Made by a program: the position numbers and the translations under genes
The notes under the pieces: generated by a model
What the model was told of the DNA's origin: nothing
Seen by the model: only the letters and a program-made list of their open reading frames with translations
The model's database searches: none
Shown: positions 26,605 through 36,511 of the stretch, in pieces
Layout of the letters: every line of letters starts with the position of its first letter
Numbering within the stretch: the first letter of the stretch is position 1
NCBI RefSeq assembly: GCF_013155465.1
Contig: NZ_JABJVX010000003.1
Location: 216,186 to 280,185, forward strand
Reading direction: 5' to 3'
Source of the DNA: Alterinioella nitratireducens
GTDB taxonomy: Bacteria > Pseudomonadota > Alphaproteobacteria > Rhodobacterales > Rhodobacteraceae
Length of the DNA: 64,000 nt

Positions 26605-29600
26605 GGCTGCCCTCCCAGGCCTGCGCGACATCACGGGCGCGGTCGGCGGCGTCTATGACGCGCTTCATGCGGGCGGCCAGAACCCGTACATTGGGCTCCA
26701 GCACCATGCTGTCATGATCGCCGGGCACCTCGCAGACCTCCAGCGCGGGGGCCCATTCGGTCCAGTCATTATCGGGCGTGACATAGGCGCGTTCCGAGTT
26801 GATCAGCCGGTCCCTGGCCACCTGCCACTTGCCGCGCAACGGCGGGCGGAAGAGGGTCAGCGGACCGGTCCAAGGCTCCAATCGGTAGGCGGCGACCGCC
26901 TCCAGGAAGGCCGCTTCAATGGCGGCGTTGTGGAATTGCGGCGTGTCCCCGGTGGCATCGACCTGCGCCCGCCGCTTGACAAACTCCCACCTGATCCGGC
27001 GCGCAAGCCAATGGAACGGATAGGCAAATCCGCCCGACTTCAGCTCGGCCACTTGGATCGCGATACGGTCGGCGCGGGACAGCGCGCGGCGTTGCGGCAA
27101 GGGCGTGTCGAGCATGACCAGCGCCGCGATCTCCTCGCCCGCCTCGGAAAGCTGGCGCGCCATTTCATAGGCCGTGATGCCGCCGCCCGAGAACCCGCCG
27201 AGCATATACGGCCCGTGCGGCTGGATCTGGCGCAGCTCGGCGATGTAGTCGCGCGCGGCCTCCCTGATCGAGCGGTGCGGCGCGGCGTCGCCGAACAGGC
27301 CCCGCGCCTGCAGCCCATAGAAAGGCCGGTCGGTGCCCAGAAGATGGGCCAGGTGGCGCAGGTTGAGGACATTGCCGAACATGCCCGCGACCAGGAAGAA
27401 CGGCGTGCGCGGCCCGCCCTCGCCCTGGTGCATCGGGACAAGGTGGGTGAAGCGGCGTTGCGGCTCCTCGCCCGCCGGCGCGCGCGCCTCGCTTGTGTCG
27501 ACGCCCTGCGCGGCGATCAGATCGGCGCATTTGCGGATGGTGGGCGCCTCGAACAGGGCAGAGATCGGCAGGTCGATCCCCCAGGTCTTCCTGATCATCG
27601 CGAAGAGGCGCACGGCAATCAGGGAATGGCCGCCGAGATCGAAGAAACTGTCCTCGGCCCCGACTTGGCCCACGCCCAGAAGATCCCGCCAGAAGCCCGC
27701 GAGTTTTGTCTCGATCTCGCCTTCGGGCTCCACGAAATCGCTGTCGAGGTCGGGGCGCTCAAAACCAGCCTCGCCGGTGGTCTCGACACTGTCCTGCTCC
27801 GCCTGACGGATCAGCGCATCGAGCGGCAGCGAGGTGATCGCCACCTGCGCATGATCCGAGGCGAGCGCGCGCAGGAAGGCCTCGGCCCCTTCCTCGGGGC
27901 GGATGCCCTGCGCGAGGGTGTGGCGCAGGCGTTCCTCCGCGGGCGAGAGCGGGCGCGGGCCGGTGGGTTCACTGGCTTTGGCAGATGCGCTGGCGAAAAG
28001 AATATCGCCCTGCATCCGCCGGATGGTGAAGCCGGTGATGTCCACGCAGACGGTGCCATCGGGCGCGGCCAGGGTGATGTCGAAACTGGCGGTCTGCGCG
28101 CTGGCCTCATTGCTCCCGGCATTGCGGACATGGCTGACAACATCGCCGGGTAGTGGTTTGAAAACCTTGACGGATGCGTAGTTGACCGGCACCCAGAGCG
28201 CACTGCCATCATAGCCCGCGATCAGGTCCATCGCCCATCCCGTCGCCAGGTCCATCAGGCCCGGATGCAGCCCCATGTCGCGGGGGGTATCGACCGAGAG
28301 CCGGGCCAGCCCTTCGCCATCCCCAAGCCGCGTTTCGCGCAGCACGCGCCAGTTCGGACCAAAGCGCAGATGCCCCTCCTGAGGCGAGGTCAAGGCGCCC
28401 TCCTGCGCGCGGATCGGCGGGCCCATCCGGGCCTCGATCGCGGCAATGTCCATTGGCTCGGGCGGGGTCAGCGGCAGCAGGCTGATCGCGGCCTCGGCGG
28501 TCACGCTCCACCCGCGCCCCGTGCCCGCCTCGACCGTCATCGCGTAGCCCCTGTCGCTACGCGGCAGGGTCAGGCGGATCTGCGTCGCCGCCCCGTCGGG
28601 CGTGTTCAGCGGGCGCAGGAACCACAGGTCGGTGATCTCGAAGGGCTGATCCTCACCCTGCCCCGCCAGCGCTTCGGCGGCCAATTCCAGGTAGCCGGTC
28701 CCCGGCAGCAGCACATCGCCCGCGCGGGTCCGGTGATCGTCCAATACCCACCGCTCGGACGGCACCCACGCGGCCATGAACACGCGGTTGCCACCGGAAT
28801 CGAACCCGGCAGCGTCGAGTAGCGGCAAGTCGACGGGCACCGGCGCGGGCGGCTCGGCCACGCGGGCCTGCATCGCCTCGGCGGCCATGCCGACGCCGGA
28901 CCAGATGCCCCAGTCGATGGCCAGTACGCGCGTGCGGTCGCCCTTGCGCGATTTGGCGTAGGCGTTGAGATATTCATTGGCGGCGACGTAATCGACCTGG
29001 CCCGCGGGCGCGGTGGCGGTGGAACTGGAGGAAAACAGCACCATCCAGTCCAGCGCGCCATCGGGGAAAAGCTGATCCAGCACCTGGGCCCCGTGGACCT
29101 TCGGCGTGAACACATCCTCGATGGACAGCGAGGATTTGCCCAGGATCGGTGCGTCGTCGATCACGCCCGCCGCGTGGACAACGCCGCTGATCTTGCCGAA
29201 GCGCGTCTCGGCCATGGTCAGCGCGCTGCGCATCTCCTCGATATTGGAGACATCGGCAGAGAGAGTCAGCACCTCGCCGCCGGCCTGTTCCAGCCGTTCC
29301 ACCGCGCGGATGCGGGCGGCGGTGCGGTCGGTCGGCGCGGCATTGGCCAGCAGGGTCTGCCAGCGCGCGCGCGGCGGCAGGGCATTGCGCGAGATCAGCA
29401 CGATCCGGGCCTGGTGGCGGGTGATCAGCGCATGGGCCACCGAGGTGCCGATGCCGCCGAACCCGCCCGTGAGCAGCACGGTGGGGTGATCGCTGATCTC
29501 CAGCGCTTCGGCCCCAGGCAGAGAGGTCGGACGCCATGTCGCCTCATATCGCTTCGCCTTGCGCAGCGCGGCGATGCGGTTGGCGGGCGGGCTCAGAAGC

Positions 29601-32600
29601 TCCTCCAGCGCGGCGTCCCTGTCGCCTGTGTCGATGTCCAAGACGGCGCAGGTCAGCCCCGGAAATTCACGCGGGATGACGCGGGCGGGGCCCATGATGG
29701 TGGATTTCTCGGGATGCGGCAGGGCCTCGTCCCGCACCTGCGTCGCGCCCGAGGTGATCACGTCGATATGCAGGGGGCCGCTGCCCTCATCGGCCCAGGC
29801 CTGCGCGAGGTAGAAGAGGCTCCAGAACCCCTGTTCCTGGCAGCGATGGAAAAAGGAGGAGCCGGGGCGGTGGCCGGTCCCTTCCGTCACCAGCCAGAGA
29901 TGCGCGATGCGGGTGGGCAATGTGTCGGCGGCGGCCAGCGCGCGCAGCAATTGGTCATAGCCTTCGCGCCCGCGCTCGGGCGGCAGCAGGTAGCCATCCG
30001 CCGTCTTGGCGAAGGCATCGCCGGGGCGCACAAGGGTCACGGTCTGGCCCGCCTCCGACAGGCGTTTCGCGGCGGCCTCGGCCAGCCCGGTATCATCGGA
30101 GAAGATCAGCCAGGTCTCCTGCGGGGCATCGGCCAGGTCGCCCGCCACGTCCACCGCGCAGGGCGCATAGGTGGGCTGCCAGACGGGCCGCCAGCCCCAT
30201 GTGTCGGGATCGTCATTGCGCATCAGCCAGTCGTCGCTGACCTCACGCGCCGCCCCCGGTTCGATGAAATAGCGGCTGCGCTGGAAGGCGTAGGTGGGCA
30301 GGACAACGCGGTTGCGCCGCGCCGCGCCCCAGTATTGCCCCCAGTCGAAATGGCCGCCGACGGCCCAGATCCGGCCCAGTTGCGCCAGGAAATAGGCATC
30401 GTCTTGCGTGTCGTCATCGGCATGGCGCAGGGTCGAGAGCACCTGGCCCGCGTCAATATCGGGGTGCTGACCGGCGAGCGAGGACAGCGCCTTGCCGGGA
30501 CCGACCTCGATATAGGCGCGGTTCGGGGTGGCGGCGAGGGTCTTGAGCCCCTCCGCGAAGAGGATCGCGCCGCGCAGGTGCTGCACCCAGTAGTCGGGAT
30601 CGGTGGCCTCGGCGTCGGTGATGAACGCGCCGGTCCGGTTCGAGATGAACGGGATCTGCGGCGGGGTCAGGGTGATCTTGCGCAGATAGGCGCCAAAGCG
30701 CGACAGGACCGGATCCAGCAGGCGGCTATGGGCGGCGATGTCGATGGCGATGCGCTGGTTGGTGATCTCCTGCGCATCGAGCCGCGCGGCCAATGCGTCC
30801 AGCGCGGCATCGGGGCCGGAGGCGACGCAGAGCGCGGGGCCATTCACTGCCGCAAGGTCCAGATCCTCGCCCAGATGGGGGCGCAAGTCGTCGGGCGAAA
30901 GCGCCACGGACAGCATCCCGCCCCGCTCCACGCTGTCCATCAGTTGCCCGCGCAGATGCACCAGCCCGATGCAATCCTCGAAGCCGATCACACCGGCCAG
31001 GCAGGCGGCGGTGTTCTCGCCCATGGAATGACCGATCAGCGCCTTCGGGGCCACGCCCCAGGACATCCAGAGCTGCGCCAGCGCATATTCGACGATCATG
31101 ATCAGGGGAAGCTGGACGGACGGCTTGCGCAACCGCTCCTCGGCCTTCGCCTCCTCGCCTGCCTCGGGCAGCCAGACGGCGCGGATATCGAAATCGAGCT
31201 TGGGCGCCAGCAGGTCCAGCCCCTTGTCCATCCAGTCGGCAAAGACCGGCTCGGTCTCGTAGAGATCGCGCGCCATGCCCGCGTATTGCGCGCCGCCGCC
31301 GGGGAACATGAAGGTGATCTCGGGCGCTTCCATCGCGCTATGGGTGAAGACGCGGCGGGGGTCGTTTTCCTCCAGAAGCTGCGCCGCCTCCTCATGGCTT
31401 GCGGCCACCACGACGCGGCGGCGGTCGAAACCATGGCGGCCCTCTGCCAGCGTCCAGGCGATATCGGCGAGGTCTTGCTCCGGGTGGTCCCGCAGATGCG
31501 CCGCGAGGTTGGCGGCATTGCCCTCCAGCGCGCCCTTGGATCGGGCAGAGAGGCAGAACAGCTGGAACGGCCAGTCCGATGGCTCGGACGCCGCGCGCGC
31601 GGGCGCTTTTTCCAGCACGGCATGCGCATTGGTGCCACCGACGCCGAGCGAGTTGACCCCCGCGCGTGGCGGATGATCGGTTTCGGGCCAAGGCGTCAGC
31701 CTGTCATTCACCCGGAAGGGCGAGCCGTCGAAACCGATCGCCGGGTTGGCCTTTTCGAAGCCGAGCGACGGCGGAATCTCGCCGTGATGCAGGCTGAGCG
31801 CGGTCTTGATCAGGCTGGCCACCCCGGCGGCCGTGTCGAGATGGCCGATATTCGTCTTCACGCTGCCGATGCGGCAGAACCCCTCGGCCCGCGTGGTGCG
31901 CCGGAAGGCGTCGGTCAGCGCCGCAACCTCGATCGGGTCGCCCAGATAGGTGCCGGTGCCGTGGCATTCGACATAGTCGATGGTGTCTGCGGGGGTTCCG
32001 GCGACGGCCTGCGCTTCGGCAATCGCTTCGGCCTGACCGCCGACCGAGGGCGCCAGGTAGCCCGCCTTGTCGGCCCCGTCATTGTTGATCGCCGAGCCCT
32101 TGACAAGCGCCCAGATATGATCGCCGTCGCGGATCGCGTCCTCCGCGCGCCGCAACACGACGCAGCCCGCGCCGGAGCCGAAGACCGTGCCTTGCGCGCG
32201 GTGATCGAAGGCATGGCATTGCCCGTCGGGCGAGAGAATCTCGCCCTCCTTGAAGAGATAGCCGCGCGCATGCGGCAATTCGATGGTCACGCCGCCCGCC
32301 AGCGCCATGTCACATTCGCCCATGAGAAGCGCCTGTGCCGCGTAATGCGTCGCCACCAGCGAGGTGGAGCAGGCCGTTTGCAGGTTGATCGAGGGGCCTT
32401 TCAGATCGAAAATATGGCTCACCCGCGTGGTCATGAAATCCTTGTCATTGCCGGTATGGCGCAGCAGAAACATGCCGGTCTGATCGACCAGGTCGGGGTT
32501 GGAGCAGACGTTGAAATAGAAATAGCTGCCCATGCCGCAGCCGGCATAGACGCCGATGGGACCAGGGAATTTCGAGGGCGGATGGCCCGCCTGTTCCATC

Positions 32601-32926
32601 GCCTCCCAGGCGACCTCCAGGAACTGGCGGTGCTGCGGGTCCATGATGGCGGCTTCTTTCGGGGACAGGCCGAAGAACTCCGCATCGACATGGTCGAACC
32701 GGTCCAGCGTCGCGGCGAAGGGCACGTAATCGGGCCGGTCGATCAGATGCGGGGCCTCGCCTGCCGCCAGCAATGCCTCGCGCGATTGCCGCGTGATTGC
32801 GCAGACGCCTTCGCGCAAGCCACGCCAATAGGCCGCCACATCCGCCGATCCCGGCAGGTGCGCGGCCATTCCGACAATGGCGATATCGTTCTCTCCGACG
32901 CCCTGGTCGGTGCGGCTGTCACTCAT
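26591..32926 (-). CDS. Type I polyketide synthase, KS-AT-KR-DH-ACP-TE
   Basis: 2111 residues from the ATG at 32926; a longer frame lacks a ribosome site and starts in the promoter region. KS: active Cys in TACSTSLVA near 186, His in ECHGTGT and in KTNIGHLDTAAG. AT: catalytic Ser in GHSMGENTAA near 631. KR: VLLTGGFGGIGTSVAHALI near 1145, with Ser in FSSSSTATAPAGQ and a Tyr in DYVAANEYL. DH: DHRTRAGDVLLPGTGYLEL near 1394 and HPGLMDLATG near 1555, downstream of KR. ACP: LGGHSLIAV near 1765. TE: GGFSGGGITAYEM near 1915 and His in PGDHDSM. One elongation module with release. Confidence 0.92.
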   Translation of the reverse strand: MSDSRTDQGVGENDIAIVGMAAHLPGSADVAAYWRGLREGVCAITRQSREALLAAGEAPHLIDRPDYVPFAATLDRFDHVDAEFFGLSPKEAAIMDPQHRQFLEVAWEAMEQAGHPPSKFPGPIGVYAGCGMGSYFYFNVCSNPDLVDQTGMFLLRHTGNDKDFMTTRVSHIFDLKGPSINLQTACSTSLVATHYAAQALLMGECDMALAGGVTIELPHARGYLFKEGEILSPDGQCHAFDHRAQGTVFGSGAGCVVLRRAEDAIRDGDHIWALVKGSAINNDGADKAGYLAPSVGGQAEAIAEAQAVAGTPADTIDYVECHGTGTYLGDPIEVAALTDAFRRTTRAEGFCRIGSVKTNIGHLDTAAGVASLIKTALSLHHGEIPPSLGFEKANPAIGFDGSPFRVNDRLTPWPETDHPPRAGVNSLGVGGTNAHAVLEKAPARAASEPSDWPFQLFCLSARSKGALEGNAANLAAHLRDHPEQDLADIAWTLAEGRHGFDRRRVVVAASHEEAAQLLEENDPRRVFTHSAMEAPEITFMFPGGGAQYAGMARDLYETEPVFADWMDKGLDLLAPKLDFDIRAVWLPEAGEEAKAEERLRKPSVQLPLIMIVEYALAQLWMSWGVAPKALIGHSMGENTAACLAGVIGFEDCIGLVHLRGQLMDSVERGGMLSVALSPDDLRPHLGEDLDLAAVNGPALCVASGPDAALDALAARLDAQEITNQRIAIDIAAHSRLLDPVLSRFGAYLRKITLTPPQIPFISNRTGAFITDAEATDPDYWVQHLRGAILFAEGLKTLAATPNRAYIEVGPGKALSSLAGQHPDIDAGQVLSTLRHADDDTQDDAYFLAQLGRIWAVGGHFDWGQYWGAARRNRVVLPTYAFQRSRYFIEPGAAREVSDDWLMRNDDPDTWGWRPVWQPTYAPCAVDVAGDLADAPQETWLIFSDDTGLAEAAAKRLSEAGQTVTLVRPGDAFAKTADGYLLPPERGREGYDQLLRALAAADTLPTRIAHLWLVTEGTGHRPGSSFFHRCQEQGFWSLFYLAQAWADEGSGPLHIDVITSGATQVRDEALPHPEKSTIMGPARVIPREFPGLTCAVLDIDTGDRDAALEELLSPPANRIAALRKAKRYEATWRPTSLPGAEALEISDHPTVLLTGGFGGIGTSVAHALITRHQARIVLISRNALPPRARWQTLLANAAPTDRTAARIRAVERLEQAGGEVLTLSADVSNIEEMRSALTMAETRFGKISGVVHAAGVIDDAPILGKSSLSIEDVFTPKVHGAQVLDQLFPDGALDWMVLFSSSSTATAPAGQVDYVAANEYLNAYAKSRKGDRTRVLAIDWGIWSGVGMAAEAMQARVAEPPAPVPVDLPLLDAAGFDSGGNRVFMAAWVPSERWVLDDHRTRAGDVLLPGTGYLELAAEALAGQGEDQPFEITDLWFLRPLNTPDGAATQIRLTLPRSDRGYAMTVEAGTGRGWSVTAEAAISLLPLTPPEPMDIAAIEARMGPPIRAQEGALTSPQEGHLRFGPNWRVLRETRLGDGEGLARLSVDTPRDMGLHPGLMDLATGWAMDLIAGYDGSALWVPVNYASVKVFKPLPGDVVSHVRNAGSNEASAQTASFDITLAAPDGTVCVDITGFTIRRMQGDILFASASAKASEPTGPRPLSPAEERLRHTLAQGIRPEEGAEAFLRALASDHAQVAITSLPLDALIRQAEQDSVETTGEAGFERPDLDSDFVEPEGEIETKLAGFWRDLLGVGQVGAEDSFFDLGGHSLIAVRLFAMIRKTWGIDLPISALFEAPTIRKCADLIAAQGVDTSEARAPAGEEPQRRFTHLVPMHQGEGGPRTPFFLVAGMFGNVLNLRHLAHLLGTDRPFYGLQARGLFGDAAPHRSIREAARDYIAELRQIQPHGPYMLGGFSGGGITAYEMARQLSEAGEEIAALVMLDTPLPQRRALSRADRIAIQVAELKSGGFAYPFHWLARRIRWEFVKRRAQVDATGDTPQFHNAAIEAAFLEAVAAYRLEPWTGPLTLFRPPLRGKWQVARDRLINSERAYVTPDNDWTEWAPALEVCEVPGDHDSMVLEPNVRVLAARMKRVIDAADRARDVAQAWEGSHAAE

Positions 32927-33132
32927 CGAAAGACGTATCCAAAATCGTTCCTCGAACAGTATGGCGCAGATTTCGCCCGGCTTCATGGTGATTTTAGGGC
33001 AAAGCCATGGAGTGAGGGCGATATCGCAAGGGCGGAGCGGATCAATCCCGCAGGACAGACCTGCGCCACTTTCCTTCGGAAACGAATCTACTATGGTGGA
33101 GAAAACACCGAGACAAAAGGACCGCGCGCCCC
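32927..33132. promoter_or_regulatory. Divergent promoter region, PKS operon and sspB
   Basis: This 206-bp spacer separates the two divergent starts and is the only noncoding stretch that could drive the PKS-GT-NRPS-PPTase transcript. A TACTAT near 33090 could be a -10 element for sspB. I could not find a confident -35/-10 for the PKS or a recognisable operator. A GTTC-CTC-GAAC inverted repeat at 32947-32957 has the wrong spacing and orientation for LexA. Confidence 0.4.
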
Positions 33133-33609
33133 ATGACATCCGAGGATCCCGACACAATCGCCTATGGCCGCCTGATGCACCGGGCGATGCGCGGGCTGAT
33201 CCAGACGGTCCTGACGGATGTGGCCGAGCGCGGCCTGCCGGGTGAACACCATTTCTTCGTGACCTTCGACACCCGCGCCGACGGCGTCGATATCGCGCCC
33301 TGGCTGCACGATAGATACCCCGAGGAAATGACCATTGTGATCCAGAACTGGTTCGACGGGCTTTCCGTCGATGATGAGGGGTTCTCGATCACCCTGAATT
33401 TCGGCGACAGCCCCGAGCCCCTGCGCATCCCCTTCGACGCGATCCAGACCTTTGTCGATCCCTCCGTCGAGTTTGGCCTGCGTTTCGAGACGCAAGGCCA
33501 TGACGACCCCGATGGCGAGCCGCCCGAGGATGACGACCCCGAGGATGAGGACACCCCCCATCACGACGCCGAAGTGGTCAGCCTGGATACATTCAGAAAG
33601 ACCCATTAG
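33133..33609 (+). CDS. sspB: SspB-type stringent starvation / ClpXP adaptor
   Basis: 158 residues. The N-terminal fold of SspB (about 1-120: HFFVTFDTRADGVDIAPWL, TIVIQNWFDGLSV, FSITLNF) binds degradation tags such as ssrA. An acidic, flexible linker (about 122-145) leads to the end EVVSLDTFRKTH, the position of the short ClpX-binding motif in the family. It is an adaptor delivering substrates to ClpXP. Standalone gene, divergent from the PKS. Confidence 0.88.
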   Translation: MTSEDPDTIAYGRLMHRAMRGLIQTVLTDVAERGLPGEHHFFVTFDTRADGVDIAPWLHDRYPEEMTIVIQNWFDGLSVDDEGFSITLNFGDSPEPLRIPFDAIQTFVDPSVEFGLRFETQGHDDPDGEPPEDDDPEDEDTPHHDAEVVSLDTFRKTH

Positions 33610-33646
33610 CCCTTGATATTGAACACCTTTTGAAAGTTGCGCGCCG

Positions 33647-34219
33647 ATGTCGGGCGATCTTGGCCTGTTCTGGGGCCAACTCTTCAGAAAACCGGATCAG
33701 GTCGTAGCGCTGGCCCCGTCCTCGCGGGCCCTGGCCGAGGAAATGGTCGCGACGCTGGACCCGCGCCGCGGCCCGGTGATCGAGCTTGGCGCGGGCACGG
33801 GCCGCATCACGCGCGCGATCCTGGCGCGCGGCTTCGCCCCCGACCAGGTCCACGCGGTCGAGATGAACCCGGCCTTTTGCGACAATCTGCGGACGCGGTT
33901 CGCGGGCCTCAACGTGCATTGCCTCTCGGCGGCGGATGTCGGCGGGCTTGCGCTGCGGGGCGCGCAGGCGGTGGTATCCGGTCTGCCGCTGCTGTCGATG
34001 CCATTGGCCCTGCAACACGCAATCCTCGCGGGCAGTTTCGCGCATCTTGACCCCGGCGCCCCGTTCATCCAGTTCACTTACGGCCCCAGACCGCCCGTGC
34101 GTGCCGAGTTGCGCGCCTCCCTGGGGCTGACCTGGACGAAAAGCGCCAAGATCTGGGGCAACCTGCCGCCAGCGCGCGTCTATCGCTTTTGCCAACCCGA
34201 CCGGAGGCCCATGGAATGA
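33647..34219 (+). CDS. pmtA: Phospholipid N-methyltransferase (PmtA-like)
   Basis: 190 residues. Class I SAM-dependent methyltransferase: ALAPSSRALAEEM (phospholipid methyltransferase signature), then ELGAGTGRITRAILARG (SAM motif I), AVEMNPAFCDNL, and the later SGLPLLSMP. PmtA converts phosphatidylethanolamine stepwise to phosphatidylcholine in alphaproteobacteria. It ends with ATGGAATGA, which overlaps the next start. Confidence 0.85.
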   Translation: MSGDLGLFWGQLFRKPDQVVALAPSSRALAEEMVATLDPRRGPVIELGAGTGRITRAILARGFAPDQVHAVEMNPAFCDNLRTRFAGLNVHCLSAADVGGLALRGAQAVVSGLPLLSMPLALQHAILAGSFAHLDPGAPFIQFTYGPRPPVRAELRASLGLTWTKSAKIWGNLPPARVYRFCQPDRRPME

Positions 34220-34863
34220 GTGAGAACCCCGCCGATCCCGATTTCTGGCACAGCCGTTGGCAGGAGAACCGCATCGGGTTCCACCAGGCGCAGGCCAATG
34301 CGCTCCTGCGCGACCATCTCGGCGCGCTCGACCTTGAACCGGGGGCGCGGATTTTCCTGCCGCTTTGCGGCAAGACGCGCGATATCGGCTGGCTGCTGTC
34401 GCAAGGCTATTCCGTCACGGGCGTGGAGTTGAGCACATTGGCGGTCGAGCAGCTCTTTGACGATCTCGACGTGACGCCCCGGATCACGCAACACATGAAC
34501 CTGCGCCGATACAGCGCGGAGAATATTGATATTTTTACCGGCGACGTCTTTGACCTGACCACGGATATCCTCGGCCTTGTCGACGCCATCTATGACCGCG
34601 CGGCGCTGGTTGCCCTGCCCCGTGACACGCGCCCGCGCTACGGCGCGCATCTGGCGCGCATTACAGGCACCGCGCCGCAATTCCTGATCTGTTTCGAATA
34701 TGACCAGAACCTGATGGAGGGCCCGCCCTTTTCCATCGATGTCCGCGAGGTCGCCCGTATCTACGGGCAGACTTACGCCCTGACCGACCACGCCGCCGAG
34801 AAGGTCGAGGGCGGCCTCAAGGGCAAGATCCCGGCCACGGAACGGGTCTGGCTTCTGCGCTGA
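34216..34863 (+). CDS. tpm: Thiopurine S-methyltransferase family protein
   Basis: 215 residues from ATG 34216 (ATGA overlap with pmtA). Signature [17 protein letters not shown] at the N-terminus, a SAM-binding stretch [18 protein letters not shown], and [13 protein letters not shown]. Bacterial members methylate thiopurines, selenium or tellurium compounds; the true physiological substrate here cannot be read from sequence. An in-frame ATG 27 nt upstream is inside pmtA and was not used. Confidence 0.9.
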   Translation: MSENPADPDFWHSRWQENRIGFHQAQANALLRDHLGALDLEPGARIFLPLCGKTRDIGWLLSQGYSVTGVELSTLAVEQLFDDLDVTPRITQHMNLRRYSAENIDIFTGDVFDLTTDILGLVDAIYDRAALVALPRDTRPRYGAHLARITGTAPQFLICFEYDQNLMEGPPFSIDVREVARIYGQTYALTDHAAEKVEGGLKGKIPATERVWLLR

Positions 34864-34939
34864 ACAGGTCGCATTGCCCCCGCGCCCGCGCCCACGTATA
34901 GCCATGTCCAGACGCGTTTCGATAGACCCGGAGGCCCCG

Positions 34940-36331
34940 ATGACCGCAACCCGCACTGAAACCGACAGCTTCGGCCCGCTCGAGGTTCCCGTCGACAAAT
35001 ACTGGGGCGCGCAGACGCAACGCTCGCTGATGAATTTCCCCATCGGCTGGGAGAAACAGCCCACGGCCATCGTGCGCGCCTTGGGCGTCATCAAGCGCGC
35101 CTGCGCCGAGGCCAACAAGGAAAGCGGCAAACTGGACGCCCGCCTTGCCGATGCCATCATCCAGGCCGCGCAGGAGGTCATCGAGGGCAAGTTCGACGAC
35201 AATTTCCCGCTGGTGGTCTGGCAGACCGGGTCCGGCACGCAGTCGAACATGAACGCCAACGAGGTCATCGCCAACCGCGCCATTGAAATCCTCGGCGGCG
35301 AGATCGGCTCGAAAGACCCGGTGCATCCCAATGATCACTGCAATATGGGGCAAAGCTCCAACGACACCTTCCCGACCGCGATGCATGTCGCCACCGCCAT
35401 GTCCGTGCGTGACGTGCTGCTGCCCGGGCTGACCAAACTGGCCGAGGGGCTGGAGGCCAAATCCGACGCCTTCAAGGACATCATCAAGATCGGCCGCACC
35501 CATACGCAAGACGCGACGCCCCTGACCCTGGGACAGGAGTTTTCCGGCTACGCGCACCAGGTGCGGATGGGCATCTCGCGGATCGAGGCCGCGATGCACG
35601 GCATCTACGAGCTTGCACAGGGCGGCACGGCTGTCGGCACCGGCCTGAACACCTCGCAAGGCTGGGACACCACGGTTGCGGCCAACATGGCGCGGATCAC
35701 CGACCTGCCCTTTGTCACCGCCCCCAACAAGTTCGAGGCGCTGGCCGCCCGTGATGGCATGGTGTTCCTGTCAGGCGCCATCGCGACGGTGGCGGGATCG
35801 TGCTACAAGATCGCCAATGACATCCGGTTCCTCGGCTCCGGACCCCGCTCGGGGCTTGGCGAATTGATCCTGCCCGAGAACGAGCCGGGCAGTTCCATCA
35901 TGCCGGGCAAGGTGAACCCGACCCAGGCCGAGGCGCTGACGCAGGTCTGCGCGCATGTCATGGGCAATGATGCGGGCATCAAGTTCGCGGGCAGCCAGGG
36001 CCATTTCGAGCTCAACGTCTACAATCCGATGATGAGCTACAACCTGCTGCAATCCATCCAGCTTCTGGGCGATGCCGCCGACAGTTTCACCGAACGGATG
36101 CTCAATGGCATCGAGGCCAATGCGCCGCGCATCGACAAGCTGATGAAGGAAAGCCTGATGCTGGTCACGGCGCTGGCCCCCACCATCGGCTATGACAACG
36201 CGACCAAGGTGGCCAAGACGGCGCATAAGAACGGCACCACGCTGAAGGAAGAGGCCATCGCGCTCGGCTTTGTCGATGAGGAGACCTTTGACAAGGTGGT
36301 CCGCCCCGAAGACATGATCGGGCCGAAGTGA
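34940..36331 (+). CDS. fumC: Class II fumarate hydratase
   Basis: 463 residues, typical for FumC. It interconverts fumarate and malate in the TCA cycle without an iron-sulfur cluster. The conserved [15 protein letters not shown] loop contains the catalytic Ser; [28 protein letters not shown] and [10 protein letters not shown] complete the active site. CCGGAGG precedes the ATG. Two tiny genes follow immediately. Confidence 0.97.
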   Translation: MTATRTETDSFGPLEVPVDKYWGAQTQRSLMNFPIGWEKQPTAIVRALGVIKRACAEANKESGKLDARLADAIIQAAQEVIEGKFDDNFPLVVWQTGSGTQSNMNANEVIANRAIEILGGEIGSKDPVHPNDHCNMGQSSNDTFPTAMHVATAMSVRDVLLPGLTKLAEGLEAKSDAFKDIIKIGRTHTQDATPLTLGQEFSGYAHQVRMGISRIEAAMHGIYELAQGGTAVGTGLNTSQGWDTTVAANMARITDLPFVTAPNKFEALAARDGMVFLSGAIATVAGSCYKIANDIRFLGSGPRSGLGELILPENEPGSSIMPGKVNPTQAEALTQVCAHVMGNDAGIKFAGSQGHFELNVYNPMMSYNLLQSIQLLGDAADSFTERMLNGIEANAPRIDKLMKESLMLVTALAPTIGYDNATKVAKTAHKNGTTLKEEAIALGFVDEETFDKVVRPEDMIGPK

Positions 36332-36511
36332 ATGGCCGCCCCGGTGAACCTGAACCGGGCGCGGAAGGAGAAAGCGCGGGCCGAGAAGAAGGCCCGCGCC
36401 GACGAGAATGCCGTGCGATTCGGGCGGGCCAAGGCGGAACGGATGCTGGAGGAGGCGCGGGCCAGGAAAGCCGCCCGCGAGCTTGATGGCGCCAAGCGCG
36501 AGGAGCCATGA
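36332..36511 (+). CDS. DUF4169 family small basic protein
   Basis: 59 residues, directly after the fumC stop. The sequence starts with VNLNRARKEKAR and is almost entirely Lys, Arg, Ala and Glu in a long predicted helix, ending ELDGAKREEP. This matches the DUF4169 family common after fumC in Rhodobacterales. Function unknown; charge suggests binding RNA, DNA or a protein partner. It overlaps the next gene by ATGA. Confidence 0.78.
   Translation: MAAPVNLNRARKEKARAEKKARADENAVRFGRAKAERMLEEARARKAARELDGAKREEP

Noticed and set aside
32947-32957. GTTC-CTC-GAAC as a LexA box
   Set aside because: The half-sites are inverted with a 3-nt gap, whereas the alphaproteobacterial box is a direct repeat with a 7-nt gap.
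29093-33136. A 1347-codon plus-strand open frame opposite the PKS
   Set aside because: Low-complexity His/Arg/Gly/Gln composition with no domain motif; it is the antisense of the PKS, whose catalytic motifs are intact.
32927-33157. N-terminal extension of the PKS
   Set aside because: The extra 77 residues have no domain, no ribosome site, and overlap the sspB start; KS normally begins close to MSDS.
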